NCBI GenBank assembly: GCA_027066995.1
Contig: JAMOMQ010000099.1
Coordinates: forward strand, 1-38,087
Direction: 5' to 3'
DNA length: 38,087 nt
Origin: Flavobacteriales bacterium
Lineage (GTDB): Bacteria > Bacteroidota > Bacteroidia > Flavobacteriales > Flavobacteriaceae
Position numbers and translations under genes: made by a program. Below are positions 27,440 through 37,675 of this stretch, one piece after another. Position 1 is the stretch's first letter. The number at the start of each line of letters is the position of its first letter. The notes beneath the pieces were generated by a model. It saw only the letters and a list, made by a program, of their open reading frames with translations, was not told the origin of the DNA and searched no databases.

Positions 27440-28747
27440 TTAGCCACCAAAGTCATCAAAACGGATATTTTCGGGCGGCACACCTAAATTTTCGAGCATG
27501 CCTACCACCGCTTTATTCATCATAGGCGGCCCACAGAAGTAATATTCAATATCTTCCGGGGTTTCGTGCTTGCTCAAATAATTATCATACAATGCTTGAT
27601 GCACAAAACCGGTAAAGCCGTCTCCCGGGCAGTCTAAACATTCTTTGACTTTCCAATCGTCTTCGGGGCGAGGTTCTGACAATACCAAGTAAAATTTGAA
27701 ATTCGGGAATTCTTTTTCCAATTTTCTAAAATGATCTACATAGAACAGTTCCCGTTTAGAACGGCCACCATACCAATAGGATACTTTTCGGTTGGTTTTT
27801 AAGGTTTTAAACAAGTGGAATAAATGCGAACGCATGGGGGCCATACCGGCACCACCGCCAATATAAACCATTTCGGCATCCGAATCTTCATTGATAAAGA
27901 ATTCGCCGTAGGGGCCGGATATTTTAACGATATCTCCGGGTTTTCTTGAGAAAATATAAGAAGAAGCTACACCGGGATTGACATCCATCCAAGTATTTTT
28001 TTCACGATCCCAAGGTGGTGTGGCAATACGCACATTGAGCATTATGCGACGACCTTCGGCCGGATAACTGGCCATAGAGTAGGCGCGCGTTACTTCTTCA
28101 TCGTTTTTCATTACAAGCGGCCACAGATTGAACTTATCCCAATCTTCTTTAAATTTATCAGGTTCGCCCGGGTGTTCTTCGGGGTGTGCTGTAATATCAA
28201 TATCTTTATAAGGGATAACAGCTGGCGGCACATCAATTTGAATATAACCACCGGCTTTGTAATTGATATCTTCGGGCACTTCTACCACAAATTCTTTGAT
28301 AAAGGAGGCAACGTTATAATTGGAGACAACTTTGGCATCCCATTTTTTTACACCGAATACTTCTTCGGGCACTTCTATTTCCATATCTTCTTTTACCTTG
28401 ACTTGACAGCCCAAACGCCAACCTTCTTCCTTTTCTTTAAGGGTAAAATTGGGTTCTTCGGTAGGAAGCATATTACCACCACCTTTAAGCACTTTAACTT
28501 TACATTGTAAGCAGGTACCGCCGCCGCCACAGGCAGAAGGCAAAAATATTTTTTCGTTGGACAAAGTGCTTAGCAATGAAGCCCCACTTTCAACTTCAAT
28601 TTCTTTTTCTCCGTTAATCAATATTTTGACTTTGCCACCGGGAAGCAATTTGGCTTTGGCCCATAGTAGCAATACCACTAATATTAATACGACTACAAGA
28701 AATACTAAAACACTTGCTATAATTACTTTTGTTGTATTTTGATCCAT
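27440..28747 (-). CDS. nqrF: Na+-translocating NADH:quinone reductase subunit F
   Basis: 2Fe-2S motif [19 protein letters not shown] site [41 protein letters not shown]-terminal [13 protein letters not shown]...IRFDDFGG. Confidence 0.98.
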   Translation of the reverse strand: MDQNTTKVIIASVLVFLVVVLILVVLLLWAKAKLLPGGKVKILINGEKEIEVESGASLLSTLSNEKIFLPSACGGGGTCLQCKVKVLKGGGNMLPTEEPNFTLKEKEEGWRLGCQVKVKEDMEIEVPEEVFGVKKWDAKVVSNYNVASFIKEFVVEVPEDINYKAGGYIQIDVPPAVIPYKDIDITAHPEEHPGEPDKFKEDWDKFNLWPLVMKNDEEVTRAYSMASYPAEGRRIMLNVRIATPPWDREKNTWMDVNPGVASSYIFSRKPGDIVKISGPYGEFFINEDSDAEMVYIGGGAGMAPMRSHLFHLFKTLKTNRKVSYWYGGRSKRELFYVDHFRKLEKEFPNFKFYLVLSEPRPEDDWKVKECLDCPGDGFTGFVHQALYDNYLSKHETPEDIEYYFCGPPMMNKAVVGMLENLGVPPENIRFDDFGG

Positions 28748-28765
28748 CTTCTATAAATCTTTTTA

Positions 28766-29380
28766 TTAAATTTTGATTCCCATAAAGGCCATAAAGGCAA
28801 TAGCCATCAATCCGGTTATGATAAAGGTGATACCCAAGCCACGTAAAGGTGCCGGTACGTTAGAATACGAAATTTTTTCACGCACGGCAGCCAGTAAAAC
28901 AATGGCTATTAACCATCCGATGCCCGATCCCAAACCGTAAACAATTGCTTCCGACACTTCGGTAAATTCTTTTTGTTGCATAAATAATGACCCTCCCAAT
29001 ATGGCACAGTTTACGGCAATTAGCGGTAAAAATATACCCAATGAAGCATATAAAGCGGGGGCAAAACGTTCTACAAACATTTCAACCAATTGTACCATAG
29101 CGGCAATTACGGCAATAAACATGATAAAACTCAAAAAGCTCAAATCGATATTGGCAAACGAGGGGTCTAACCATTTTAAAGCTCCGGGTTGCAATAAATA
29201 TTTATCTATTAAAAAGTTGACAGGCACGGTGATAGCTAATACAAATACAACGGCTGCTCCTAAACCTACGGCTGTTTTAACCTTTTTGGAAACGGCCAAG
29301 TAAGAACACATTCCCAAGAAAAAGGCAAACACCATATTTTCTATAAATATACTACGTATAAATAAATTCCATAATTCCAT
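28766..29380 (-). CDS. nqrE: Na+-NQR subunit E
   Basis: [39 protein letters not shown]; gene order. Confidence 0.97.
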   Translation of the reverse strand: MELWNLFIRSIFIENMVFAFFLGMCSYLAVSKKVKTAVGLGAAVVFVLAITVPVNFLIDKYLLQPGALKWLDPSFANIDLSFLSFIMFIAVIAAMVQLVEMFVERFAPALYASLGIFLPLIAVNCAILGGSLFMQQKEFTEVSEAIVYGLGSGIGWLIAIVLLAAVREKISYSNVPAPLRGLGITFIITGLMAIAFMAFMGIKI

Positions 29381-29392
29381 AATACTTCCTTT

Positions 29393-30022
29393 TTATTCTT
29401 TTTCTGTTAATTGCGGATACAAGCTGCGTTGCACCCAAATGACAATACCTACGGTAATTAGTGCCATAGCCGGTAGCAGCATCATGGCATTATTGACATA
29501 TCCCGCATCATAAAAAGATTGCGGAATCACTTGCTTATCAAACAAAGTGCCCGAACCGAGTAATTCTCTAAAAAAGGCTACTATAATCAATATCAATCCG
29601 TAACCGGCACCGTTGCCAATACCGTCTAAAAACGAATCAAAGGGTTTGTTAGCCAATGCAAACGCTTCGAGACGTCCCATTACAATACAATTGGTGATTA
29701 TCAATCCGACAAAAACCGATAATTGTTTGGAAACATCATAAGCATAAGCTTTTAAAAGTTGATCTACCAAAATTACCAATGTAGCCACTACTAATAACTG
29801 CACAATAATACGAATCCGGTTAGGAATATAATTACGCATCAGTGAGACAATCACATTACTAAATGCTATAACGACCATAACTGACAAAGCCATAACTATG
29901 GCCGGCATCAGTTTGACGGTGATTGCCAAGGCCGAACAAATACCCAATACCTGAACCGTTATCGGGTTGTTTTCATTTAAAGGATCTTTAATCAGATCTT
30001 GCCATTTATGTTTTTTTGCCAT
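29393..30022 (-). CDS. nqrD: Na+-NQR subunit D
   Basis: DPLNENNPITVQVLGICSALAITVKLMPA; ITNCIVMGRLEAFALANKPFDSFLDGIGNGAGYG. Confidence 0.97.
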   Translation of the reverse strand: MAKKHKWQDLIKDPLNENNPITVQVLGICSALAITVKLMPAIVMALSVMVVIAFSNVIVSLMRNYIPNRIRIIVQLLVVATLVILVDQLLKAYAYDVSKQLSVFVGLIITNCIVMGRLEAFALANKPFDSFLDGIGNGAGYGLILIIVAFFRELLGSGTLFDKQVIPQSFYDAGYVNNAMMLLPAMALITVGIVIWVQRSLYPQLTEKE

Positions 30023-30028
30023 AATATT

Positions 30029-30793
30029 TTAATTTTGTTGTTGTCTTACTTTATTAAAGAAGGGTAAATAATGCTTCAAACGTTCTTGCAACATATTGGT
30101 AACACCGTTACTGGTCAAGGTAGAACCTGATATAGCATCGACTTCGTGGTCTTCTTTATCTTTATTTTCGGGGTCTTTATTGGTTTTACTCAAAGTAATA
30201 CCTTTAAAAGTGCCGTTTTTGTCAAATATTTTTTCGCCTTTAAATTGGTTTTCAAACCATTTTTTTGTGATTTCCGCTCCTAAACCGGGCGTTTCACCTT
30301 TATGGCCGAATTTGACACCTTTTACGGTATTCAAATCTTCATTTAAGGCAATATAACCCCAAATGTCGTCCCACAAACCTTTACCGTAAAGCGGAATTAC
30401 ATAATACTTGTGGCCGTCCACCTCGGCAATGTAAATCGGAAATCGTTGTTCCTCTACAGGTTTTTTTATTTCCGCTTTCATATTGATGTCAAAGGCATTT
30501 ACCGACTTATCTATGGTTCCGTCAGCTTTTAAAGCATATTGTTTGATAAAATATTTATTAAAATACTTTTCTATCAATTGGTAGTTAAGTTTTAAACCTT
30601 CGGCGGCCGCTTTGGTGGTAAGGTTTTCTTTATCTAAACCGATCGTATACATAATATCGGTCATTTTTTCTTGTCTTTTGTTTCTTTCTTGAGCCGGTTT
30701 TAAAACCATCACTGCCACTGCCAGTAAAATCGCAGACACTGTAACGACAACGGCTGCAAACAAAATTGTATATAAATTACTATTTCTATCCAT
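30029..30793 (-). CDS. nqrC: Na+-NQR subunit C
   Basis: GLWDDIWGYIALNEDLNTVKGVKFGHKGETPGLGAEI; flavinylation-type motif DAISGSTLTSNGVTNML. Confidence 0.97.
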   Translation of the reverse strand: MDRNSNLYTILFAAVVVTVSAILLAVAVMVLKPAQERNKRQEKMTDIMYTIGLDKENLTTKAAAEGLKLNYQLIEKYFNKYFIKQYALKADGTIDKSVNAFDINMKAEIKKPVEEQRFPIYIAEVDGHKYYVIPLYGKGLWDDIWGYIALNEDLNTVKGVKFGHKGETPGLGAEITKKWFENQFKGEKIFDKNGTFKGITLSKTNKDPENKDKEDHEVDAISGSTLTSNGVTNMLQERLKHYLPFFNKVRQQQN

Positions 30794-30804
30794 AATTATA
30801 AATA

Positions 30805-31953
30805 TTAAGCCGTTTGTTTTTCAAATCTTTTCATTCGTTTTTTGATATTTGCCTGAACGATGTAATAATCTATCGTTGGTGCTACTACATTTAATAAGAG
30901 AATAGCCAACATAACACCTTCGGGGTAAGCCGGATTAAAAACTCTGATTAATATGGCAAACATACCAATTAAGAAGCCATAAATCCATTTGCCCTTACGG
31001 GTTTGTGCCGCAGTAACCGGATCCGTGGCCATAAAAACCACACCAAAAGCCAAACCACCGACTAATAGATGTTGCCACCAAGGCAGTTGCATCAATGTAT
31101 TGGCACCCCACAAATTAAAGATAAATGCCATCACAGCGGCTCCTAAAAAACCTGAAACCATAATACGCCAACTGGCGACTTTGGTTGCCAATAACAGTAA
31201 AGCGCCTATAAGAATCATAATAACCGATGTCTCACCGATACTTCCGGGAATAGTGCCTATGAACATATCTTTCCATGTATAAGCAATATGATGTCCTTGT
31301 CCCAAAGCGCCTAATATGGTTTCGCCGGAATAGGCATCGGCATTTTCGGGTTTGGGTATCCATACTTCGTTACCGGACATAAAAGTCGGATAGGCAAAAA
31401 AGGCAAAAGCACGTGCCGTAAGAGCCGGATTGACAATGTTCATACCCGTGCCGCCGAAAACTTCTTTACCGATAATAACGGCAAAGGCAACGGATACAGC
31501 CAATATCCAAAGTGGAATGGTTACCGGCATAATCAAGGGAATTAGTAATCCGGACACCAAATAACCTTCATTGACTTCATGGCCGCGTAACACGGCAAAA
31601 TAGAACTCGATACCCAAACCGACTACGTATGATACGATAATCATGGGTAATACTTTCCAAAATCCATACATAAAGGCTTCCATATTGGTAAAGTCAAGAC
31701 CGGCATGGGTAAAATATTGATAGCCGACATTCCACATGCCGAAAATAGTGGCGGGAATCAAAGCCAATACAACCGTAAACATTACCCGTTTCAAATCGAC
31801 GGCATCACGAATGTGAGCACCTTTTTTGGTGGTTTCGTCGGGTGTAAACATAAAAGTATACATGGCCATGTAAGCCGGACGATACTTTTCGTATTTTCCA
31901 CCTTCTAAAAAAAGATGTTCGTATTTATTAAAAAATTTTTCTAATACTTTCAT
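30805..31953 (-). CDS. nqrB: Na+-NQR subunit B
   Basis: DAVDLKRVMFTVVLALIPA; flavinylation-type motif SGETILGALGQG; EVFGGTGMNIVNPALTARAFAFFAYP. Confidence 0.97.
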   Translation of the reverse strand: MKVLEKFFNKYEHLFLEGGKYEKYRPAYMAMYTFMFTPDETTKKGAHIRDAVDLKRVMFTVVLALIPATIFGMWNVGYQYFTHAGLDFTNMEAFMYGFWKVLPMIIVSYVVGLGIEFYFAVLRGHEVNEGYLVSGLLIPLIMPVTIPLWILAVSVAFAVIIGKEVFGGTGMNIVNPALTARAFAFFAYPTFMSGNEVWIPKPENADAYSGETILGALGQGHHIAYTWKDMFIGTIPGSIGETSVIMILIGALLLLATKVASWRIMVSGFLGAAVMAFIFNLWGANTLMQLPWWQHLLVGGLAFGVVFMATDPVTAAQTRKGKWIYGFLIGMFAILIRVFNPAYPEGVMLAILLLNVVAPTIDYYIVQANIKKRMKRFEKQTA

Positions 31954-31991
31954 TTATAATTATTTAATCGTTTATTTCATTTAACAATCAA

Positions 31992-33329
31992 TTAGCCTAT
32001 TTCAACTTGCATGATATCCAAACCTTTGCGGATCAAATCTTGTGCTTCTATTTTAGAAGAATTGATATAATCTATTAAAGCAAAGTCTTCGGGAGCGACT
32101 TCCAAAATACCTAGTTGTTCCATTTTTTCAACATCGCCTAAAAGTGCTGCTTTAAGCAGATGTACCGGATAAATATCCAATGGCATGACCGCTTCAAATT
32201 CTTCATTCATAACAAAAGCTCTCTCTTCACCATAAAGGCTGGCATCCAAGTCCAACTGTTTTTTTGTAGGGCCAAAGTTGTAAAAACTCTTACGGTTTTC
32301 GCCTAAAAACGGCATCCAGCCCATAAAACGCGGCCGTTTACCTAAGGGAATCACACTAATTTGGTTGTCGTAAAAATTTAAAAACTTGTCTTTGCTGATG
32401 TTAGAACCGGTAAGCACATTGCCGCTGATGATACGTACATCGTCATCTTTTAACTTGTCTTTTAAAAACTCTGACAAGTCGGCACCGGCTTTGATAGTGT
32501 AATACATAGGTTCTTTGACTTTAGATCCGGATAATGCAACATTGCGGACAGGATTATATTGTCCCGTTTCAAAAAACTCTCCTATTAATGCAACATCGGC
32601 AGGATTAATAGTCCAAACGCGATCGCCTTTTGAGATAGGTTCAAATTTTTCGATACTGATACTAACATTGCCAACCGGATGGGGGCCAAAAGCTTTAACG
32701 ATTTCAACGTCTTTTAATTTGTCAAAGTCAGATACCGAGTTGCCGTTAACAATTAGATAAACCTTGCCGTCTGTCAGTTTTGTAATAGCTTTTATACCAG
32801 TTTCAAAGGCTTTCATCTTATTTTTTAACGCAAATGTATAATCGACACCCATTGGCGCCGTATCATAGGTTGAAATAAAAATAGCCTTGGGTTGGTCGTC
32901 GGGATGTGCTATCAAATCATACGGACGTTGTTTGATCGTGGCAAATAGACCACTTTCTAATAACAGATCTAAAATTTGTTCTTTGTTTAAATGTTCAGGC
33001 TTATCTACCTTAAATGTTTTGAAGGTGTCGGTAGCATCCGGGCTGATTAATATTTTTAATATTTTACGTCTTTCACCGCGCACTATATCTTCAATGGTGC
33101 CGCTAACCGGAGAGGTGAATTTGATTCTGTCTAAATATTTATGATAGAACAATGGATCACCTGCATTGACATGGTCACCTATTTTGACCGATAAACGCGG
33201 ATTGATGCCGTAAAATTCAGTCGGCTTGACGACATACATTTTTGAACGGGGAGCTTCGGCCAATTTATGAGCTGCTTTGCCTTTCAAATTGATGTCCAAA
33301 CCTTTTGATATTTTAACTTGTTTATGCAT
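31992..33329 (-). CDS. nqrA: Na+-NQR subunit A
   Basis: VKISKGLDINLKGKAAHKL; FTSPVSGTIEDIVRGERRKIL; GPHPVGNVS; promoter-proximal gene of the six-gene operon. Confidence 0.97.
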   Translation of the reverse strand: MHKQVKISKGLDINLKGKAAHKLAEAPRSKMYVVKPTEFYGINPRLSVKIGDHVNAGDPLFYHKYLDRIKFTSPVSGTIEDIVRGERRKILKILISPDATDTFKTFKVDKPEHLNKEQILDLLLESGLFATIKQRPYDLIAHPDDQPKAIFISTYDTAPMGVDYTFALKNKMKAFETGIKAITKLTDGKVYLIVNGNSVSDFDKLKDVEIVKAFGPHPVGNVSISIEKFEPISKGDRVWTINPADVALIGEFFETGQYNPVRNVALSGSKVKEPMYYTIKAGADLSEFLKDKLKDDDVRIISGNVLTGSNISKDKFLNFYDNQISVIPLGKRPRFMGWMPFLGENRKSFYNFGPTKKQLDLDASLYGEERAFVMNEEFEAVMPLDIYPVHLLKAALLGDVEKMEQLGILEVAPEDFALIDYINSSKIEAQDLIRKGLDIMQVEIG

Positions 33330-33367
33330 AGTAAGTATTTATTTTCCTTTTTATTTGAAAAGTCAAG

Positions 33368-33394
33368 CAAATTTATGAAAAACTCTTGTATCAA
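33368..33394 (-). promoter_or_regulatory. Bacteroidota-type promoter for the nqr operon
   Basis: Minus strand TTG (33394-33392), 16-bp spacer, TAAATTTG (33375-33368). Confidence 0.5.
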
Positions 33395-33470
33395 AACTGA
33401 TATTTATCTTTTTATTTATTTATTTTTGCTTATTGAAAATACCTGATAAATACATAAAAATTTTGGAAAA

Positions 33471-34130
33471 ATGCTACATATTCCCATCTATAAGTTTGAC
33501 CCTGTTACATATAATGAAACTATTGTTACAATGGTAAATTTATGTAATCAGTATGGATTAAGTCATTTGCCGGTCGTTGAAAAGGGTATTTATCGTGGTA
33601 TGGTACGTTATGACGATTTGGTGGCTATTGAGAATAAGCAAGATATTTTGCAACAACACAGTCATCTATTAGAAAAAATATATTTATCTGACAAAATGAA
33701 TTGGACCGAGACTTTGGCTTTAATGATGCGTAATGAAGCCAATATCATTGGTGTTTTGGATTTGTCGGGTAGTTACATTGGTATTCGTTTGTTAGATGAT
33801 ATTCTAAATTTGATTTCAGAAAAAGATTTTATCAATCAAAATGGTTATGTGTTGGTAATTAAAAAACGCACTACTGATTTTAGCATTAGTCAAGTGGCAC
33901 AAATTATAGAATCCGACGGAGGAAAGGTTTTAGGTATTTTGGTTAATGAAACCGGTCAAGATACTGAGGTGGAGGTCAAAATACAAACCGAGGATATCAA
34001 TGAAATCATCCAAACATTTAGACGTTATGATTATCAGATTATTAGTCAAATGGAAGAGGATAGGCACTTACAAGAGCTCAAAGAGCATTCTGACTTTTTA
34101 AGACGTTATCTGGAAATGGGAGAGCAATAA
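33471..34130 (+). CDS. CBS-domain protein, possible C-terminal ACT-like region
   Basis: 219 aa; paired CBS-like repeats (LSHLPVVEKGIYRGMVRYDDL; NIIGVLDLSGSYIGIRLLDDIL) followed by an ACT-like segment (LVIKKRTTDFSISQVAQIIESDGGKVLGI). Confidence 0.8.
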   Translation: MLHIPIYKFDPVTYNETIVTMVNLCNQYGLSHLPVVEKGIYRGMVRYDDLVAIENKQDILQQHSHLLEKIYLSDKMNWTETLALMMRNEANIIGVLDLSGSYIGIRLLDDILNLISEKDFINQNGYVLVIKKRTTDFSISQVAQIIESDGGKVLGILVNETGQDTEVEVKIQTEDINEIIQTFRRYDYQIISQMEEDRHLQELKEHSDFLRRYLEMGEQ

Positions 34131-34153
34131 CAGGCTTTTTTACATTTTTTCTA

Positions 34154-35284
34154 TTATAAAAACACTACTTTGCCCAGCGTATCTTTATGATCGCTACCCA
34201 GTAGCATTTTACGTTGAGGAAAATAAAAACGGAAATTGATAGGCTTATTTTTTAAACTTTCCATGGTAGCAATAATTTGCGAAACCGGTAAAGTATTCAT
34301 ATCAAAAATTAACAACATAGATTGCCGGTTTATTGCGTTTTTATGATCAAAGAGTTGGGCTTTGGGATATCTTTGTTTAATGATGTTAAAGTATTGTTGA
34401 TCGCCCCAAAAGTAAACATCATGCCAATGTTGTCTTTCCGGCACTTGAGGTGTTGTCTTTTTGAGTTTAAGCCAGATTTTAAAAAATGATTTCATCAAAA
34501 CTTCTAAGGCGGGAAAACTACGAAAATGTTTACGGTAGAATTGAAAAGTAGTCTCTAAAAAGTTTTGAAAATAACGATTGTCTTTGCGACTGCTTTCACC
34601 TTTAAAATGAATGATTTTTGCTTTGGGCCAATAGTAATTATCTTTTTTTAATTGTTTAATCCGGTATGATAAGTCTATATCTTCACCATACATAAAAAAC
34701 TGTTCGTCAAAGCCGCCAACTTTTTCAAATGTATCTTTTTTCATAAACATTAGAGCACCGGTGAGTATATCGGTTTTGCCCGTTTGATTTTCGGATAAAT
34801 GTATGGTGTAATAGCTGTTAAAGGGCTTGAAATTTAAAATCTTATAAAGTTGTGTCAGTTTGCTAAATGCTACTATGGGTGTAGGAATGCCCCGTTTGCT
34901 TTCGGGCAGAAACCGGCCGGTGCCGTCTATCATTTTGCCACCGGTAATGCCAAACCCGGGATGTTGTCGGGCAAAGGTTTCAAACTCATCTATAATAGTA
35001 TCGCTGACTAAGGTGTCCGGATTTAAAAATAGCAAATAGTTGCCTTTGGCCTGTTTGACAGCTTTGTTATAAGCCTTGCCAAAACCGTGATTTTGGTCAA
35101 ACCATAAAAAACGGATATCGGGATAAAGCGCTTCCAAATAAGCTTTACTGCCATCGGTTGAGTGATTGTCGGCTACTATTATTTCAATGTCTTTTCTATT
35201 CCCGACAGCTTTTAATACCGTTTGTAAACAGGCATCGGTAAAATATTTGACATTGTAATTTAATATGATTACGGACAGTTTCAT
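34154..35284 (-). CDS. Family 2 glycosyltransferase
   Basis: MKLSVIILNYNVKYFTDACLQTVLK, EIIVADNHSTDGS, NHGFGKAYNKAV, LFLNPDTLVSD, GGFDEQFFMYGEDIDLSYRI. Confidence 0.93.
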   Translation of the reverse strand: MKLSVIILNYNVKYFTDACLQTVLKAVGNRKDIEIIVADNHSTDGSKAYLEALYPDIRFLWFDQNHGFGKAYNKAVKQAKGNYLLFLNPDTLVSDTIIDEFETFARQHPGFGITGGKMIDGTGRFLPESKRGIPTPIVAFSKLTQLYKILNFKPFNSYYTIHLSENQTGKTDILTGALMFMKKDTFEKVGGFDEQFFMYGEDIDLSYRIKQLKKDNYYWPKAKIIHFKGESSRKDNRYFQNFLETTFQFYRKHFRSFPALEVLMKSFFKIWLKLKKTTPQVPERQHWHDVYFWGDQQYFNIIKQRYPKAQLFDHKNAINRQSMLLIFDMNTLPVSQIIATMESLKNKPINFRFYFPQRKMLLGSDHKDTLGKVVFL

Positions 35285-35961
35285 AGGTTTTTGTTTATAA
35301 GCCGCATGGCTTCGCGCCGGCTAAGCGGGTGTAATTTGGTTTGTGCAACAAAATCGGAAGTCCACGCCGGATTGGTTTTGCCATATTCGCGTAAACTCCA
35401 TCCTATGGCTTTGTTAATAAAAAACGTATTGGTGTCTTTTAATTGATCTATGATATGTGACAACAAATGTGTGTCGGTTTGATCTTTATATTTGAGTTGG
35501 AACAAAATGGCCGTGCGTTGCAACCATATATTTTTAGAATTAATCCAAGATTCAATACTTTCCTGAATTTTATTAGGATAAATTTTAAAATAATGACCGA
35601 TTATTTTTTGAGACAGAAAATCGACGGTATCCCACCAAGATTTTCGGGTGATTAATTCTTCAAAAAAAGCAATATCATCTATAGAGTATTGATTTTTATA
35701 TTTTTCGACTAATGTCATGGCAAAATATTGAAATTCTCGTTGGGGCTTTTGCCATAAAATACCGGCAATTTTAAAGGCGTCTTCTTTAGCCGGCAGGTAT
35801 TTTTTTATTAAGAAAGGTTTTTGTAATGTTTGCCTGTCAGGTGCCTGTATGCCAAAAAAATCAAATTGATATTGCATATAGGCAGCTTGACCTTGGGCAA
35901 TTTTTTGATTGGCATGTTGTTCAAATACTTTTTCCAATTGATTAATATATTGGTCAATCAT
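35281..35961 (-). CDS. DNA alkylation repair (AlkD-like HEAT-repeat) protein
   Basis: MIDQYINQLEKVFEQHANQKIAQGQAAYMQYQFDFFGIQAPDRQ; WWDTVDFLSQKIIGHY; FFINKAIGWSLREYGKTNPAWTSDFV. Start set at MIDQ, just after the symporter stop. Confidence 0.88.
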   Translation of the reverse strand: MIDQYINQLEKVFEQHANQKIAQGQAAYMQYQFDFFGIQAPDRQTLQKPFLIKKYLPAKEDAFKIAGILWQKPQREFQYFAMTLVEKYKNQYSIDDIAFFEELITRKSWWDTVDFLSQKIIGHYFKIYPNKIQESIESWINSKNIWLQRTAILFQLKYKDQTDTHLLSHIIDQLKDTNTFFINKAIGWSLREYGKTNPAWTSDFVAQTKLHPLSRREAMRLINKNL

Positions 35962-35963
35962 TT

Positions 35964-37421
35964 TTATTTTTTTCTGATGAGCCATAATCCGAGCATGGTA
36001 AGTGCCGCATTGATTAAAAGTAATTCAAAACTAAATTGGTATTTCCAACCCAATTTTTCGGGTAGTCCGGCAATCAAATAAGTCAAAATTGGCGAGATGA
36101 TAACCACAAAAGGCACCCAAGCATCTTTTACTTTATGCTTGGTAAAAAGTCCAAAAGTGAATAATCCTAAAAGCGGTCCGTAAGTGTAACCGGCAAATTT
36201 AAAGATGGAGTTGATAATACTCTTGTCGGTAATGAGTTCTTTGTATAAAATTAAAATAAATATGAAAAACAGTGAAATACCGATATGAACTATTTTCCGG
36301 ATTTTTTTCTGTTGTTGGGGTGTGTATTTTTTGTCTATTTGTAAAATATCCAAGCTAAAAGAAGTGGTAATAGCCGTCATGGAAGAATCTGCCGAGGAAT
36401 AAGCCGCAGCAATCAATCCTAAAATAAAAAAGACGGCTGCCGCAATACCCAAATCCGTTTTAACTGCTATGTAAGGAAAAATTTTATCTCCGGAAATATC
36501 CATGCTTTTTAAATCAATATGATTATGTTCGGCATAGACCAAAAGCAAAACACCCAAGGACAAAAACAGCAGGTTGACAAACAATAAAGACCAAGAAAAC
36601 CAAAACATATTTTTTTGAGAGTCTTTTAGGTTTTTAACGGTTAGATTTTTTTGCATCATACCTTGATCCAAACCTGTCATGGCAATGGCTATAAACACAC
36701 CGGCTAAGAACTGTTTCCAAAAATAATTGCCGGCATTAAAATCTTCAAAATGAAATATTTTACTGTGCGGACTGTTTTTTACCGTGCTAATCAAATCGCC
36801 AAAAGACAAACCGACATTAGTTGCAATCAAATAAATGGAAATGACCAAGGCTATCAGCATAAAAGCCGTTTGTAAGGTGTCCGTCCAAATAATGGTTTTG
36901 ATACCACCTTTAAAAGTATATATCCAAATGAGCAAAATAGTAATGGCAACAGTTACTGCAAAAGGCACTCCCAATTCATCAAATATTAACAGTTGCATGA
37001 CACCTGCCACTAAAAATAAACGTAATGATGCTCCGGCGATACGGGCAATTAAAAATAACACAGAACCTGTTTTATGAGTGGTTGTGCCAAACCTTTCTTC
37101 CAAATACTGGTATATGGAAGTCAAATTCATCTTGTAATATAAGGGTAGTAATACATGTGCAATCACAAAATAGCCTACTACAAAACCCAAGACCATTTGT
37201 AAATAGGCAAAACCTTGACTCTCAACCCAACCCGGGACCGAAATAAAAGTAATACCGGACAGTGAAGCGCCAATCATACCAAAAGCAACCAAATACCAAG
37301 GCGCTTCTCGCTTGGCTCTAAAAAAAACTTCATTGCTGTCTTCTTTACCGGTAAACAAAGAAATGCCTATTAAAACTATAAAATATAGAGCAATAATTAT
37401 TAAAATACTTGTTGAACTCAT
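35964..37421 (-). CDS. Sodium:solute symporter (SSS family)
   Basis: 485 aa, about 13 TM segments; GASLSGITFISVPGWVESQGFAYLQM, GLIAAAYSSADSSMTAITTSFSLDI. Confidence 0.94.
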   Translation of the reverse strand: MSSTSILIIIALYFIVLIGISLFTGKEDSNEVFFRAKREAPWYLVAFGMIGASLSGITFISVPGWVESQGFAYLQMVLGFVVGYFVIAHVLLPLYYKMNLTSIYQYLEERFGTTTHKTGSVLFLIARIAGASLRLFLVAGVMQLLIFDELGVPFAVTVAITILLIWIYTFKGGIKTIIWTDTLQTAFMLIALVISIYLIATNVGLSFGDLISTVKNSPHSKIFHFEDFNAGNYFWKQFLAGVFIAIAMTGLDQGMMQKNLTVKNLKDSQKNMFWFSWSLLFVNLLFLSLGVLLLVYAEHNHIDLKSMDISGDKIFPYIAVKTDLGIAAAVFFILGLIAAAYSSADSSMTAITTSFSLDILQIDKKYTPQQQKKIRKIVHIGISLFFIFILILYKELITDKSIINSIFKFAGYTYGPLLGLFTFGLFTKHKVKDAWVPFVVIISPILTYLIAGLPEKLGWKYQFSFELLLINAALTMLGLWLIRKK

Positions 37422-37443
37422 AACTTAAAATTTCGGTTGCTGA

Positions 37444-37470
37444 CAAAGTTACGATAATTTGTTATACCAA
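37444..37470 (-). promoter_or_regulatory. Bacteroidota-type promoter for the SSS symporter gene
   Basis: Minus strand TTG (37470-37468), 16-bp spacer, TAACTTTG (37451-37444). Confidence 0.5.
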
Positions 37471-37496
37471 CTATACCAAAATGATTGTTTAAAAAA

Positions 37497-37628
37497 AAGA
37501 AGCTGTCTCAAAAGATTAAATTATCTGTCATTCCGAACAAAGTTAGGATCTCATGTCTGATAACCAACAGCTTATATTTTCATTATTATTTGAATTGTTT
37601 ATGAAAAGCCCTTTTGAGACAGCTTCTT
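37497..37628. repeat. 132-bp inverted-repeat (MITE-like/REP-like) element with perfect 18-bp terminal inverted repeats, copy 2
   Basis: AAGAAGCTGTCTCAAAAG (37497-37514) and CTTTTGAGACAGCTTCTT (37611-37628) are exact reverse complements. Core starts with GTCATTCCGAACAAAGTTAGGATCTC. Related to 3231-3365. Confidence 0.9.
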
Positions 37629-37675
37629 ATGTGTTATTTTATAATTCAACAGCTATTAAGACCAACTGCCAACTG

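Noticed and set aside
28172-28510. Plus-strand ORFs of 97-112 aa over nqrF
   Set aside because: Antisense to nqrF, low-complexity Phe-rich translation; shadow ORFs.
27440-33329. nqr operon as a novel respiratory system
   Set aside because: Standard nqrA-B-C-D-E-F order with downstream apbE; all subunits have their usual motifs.
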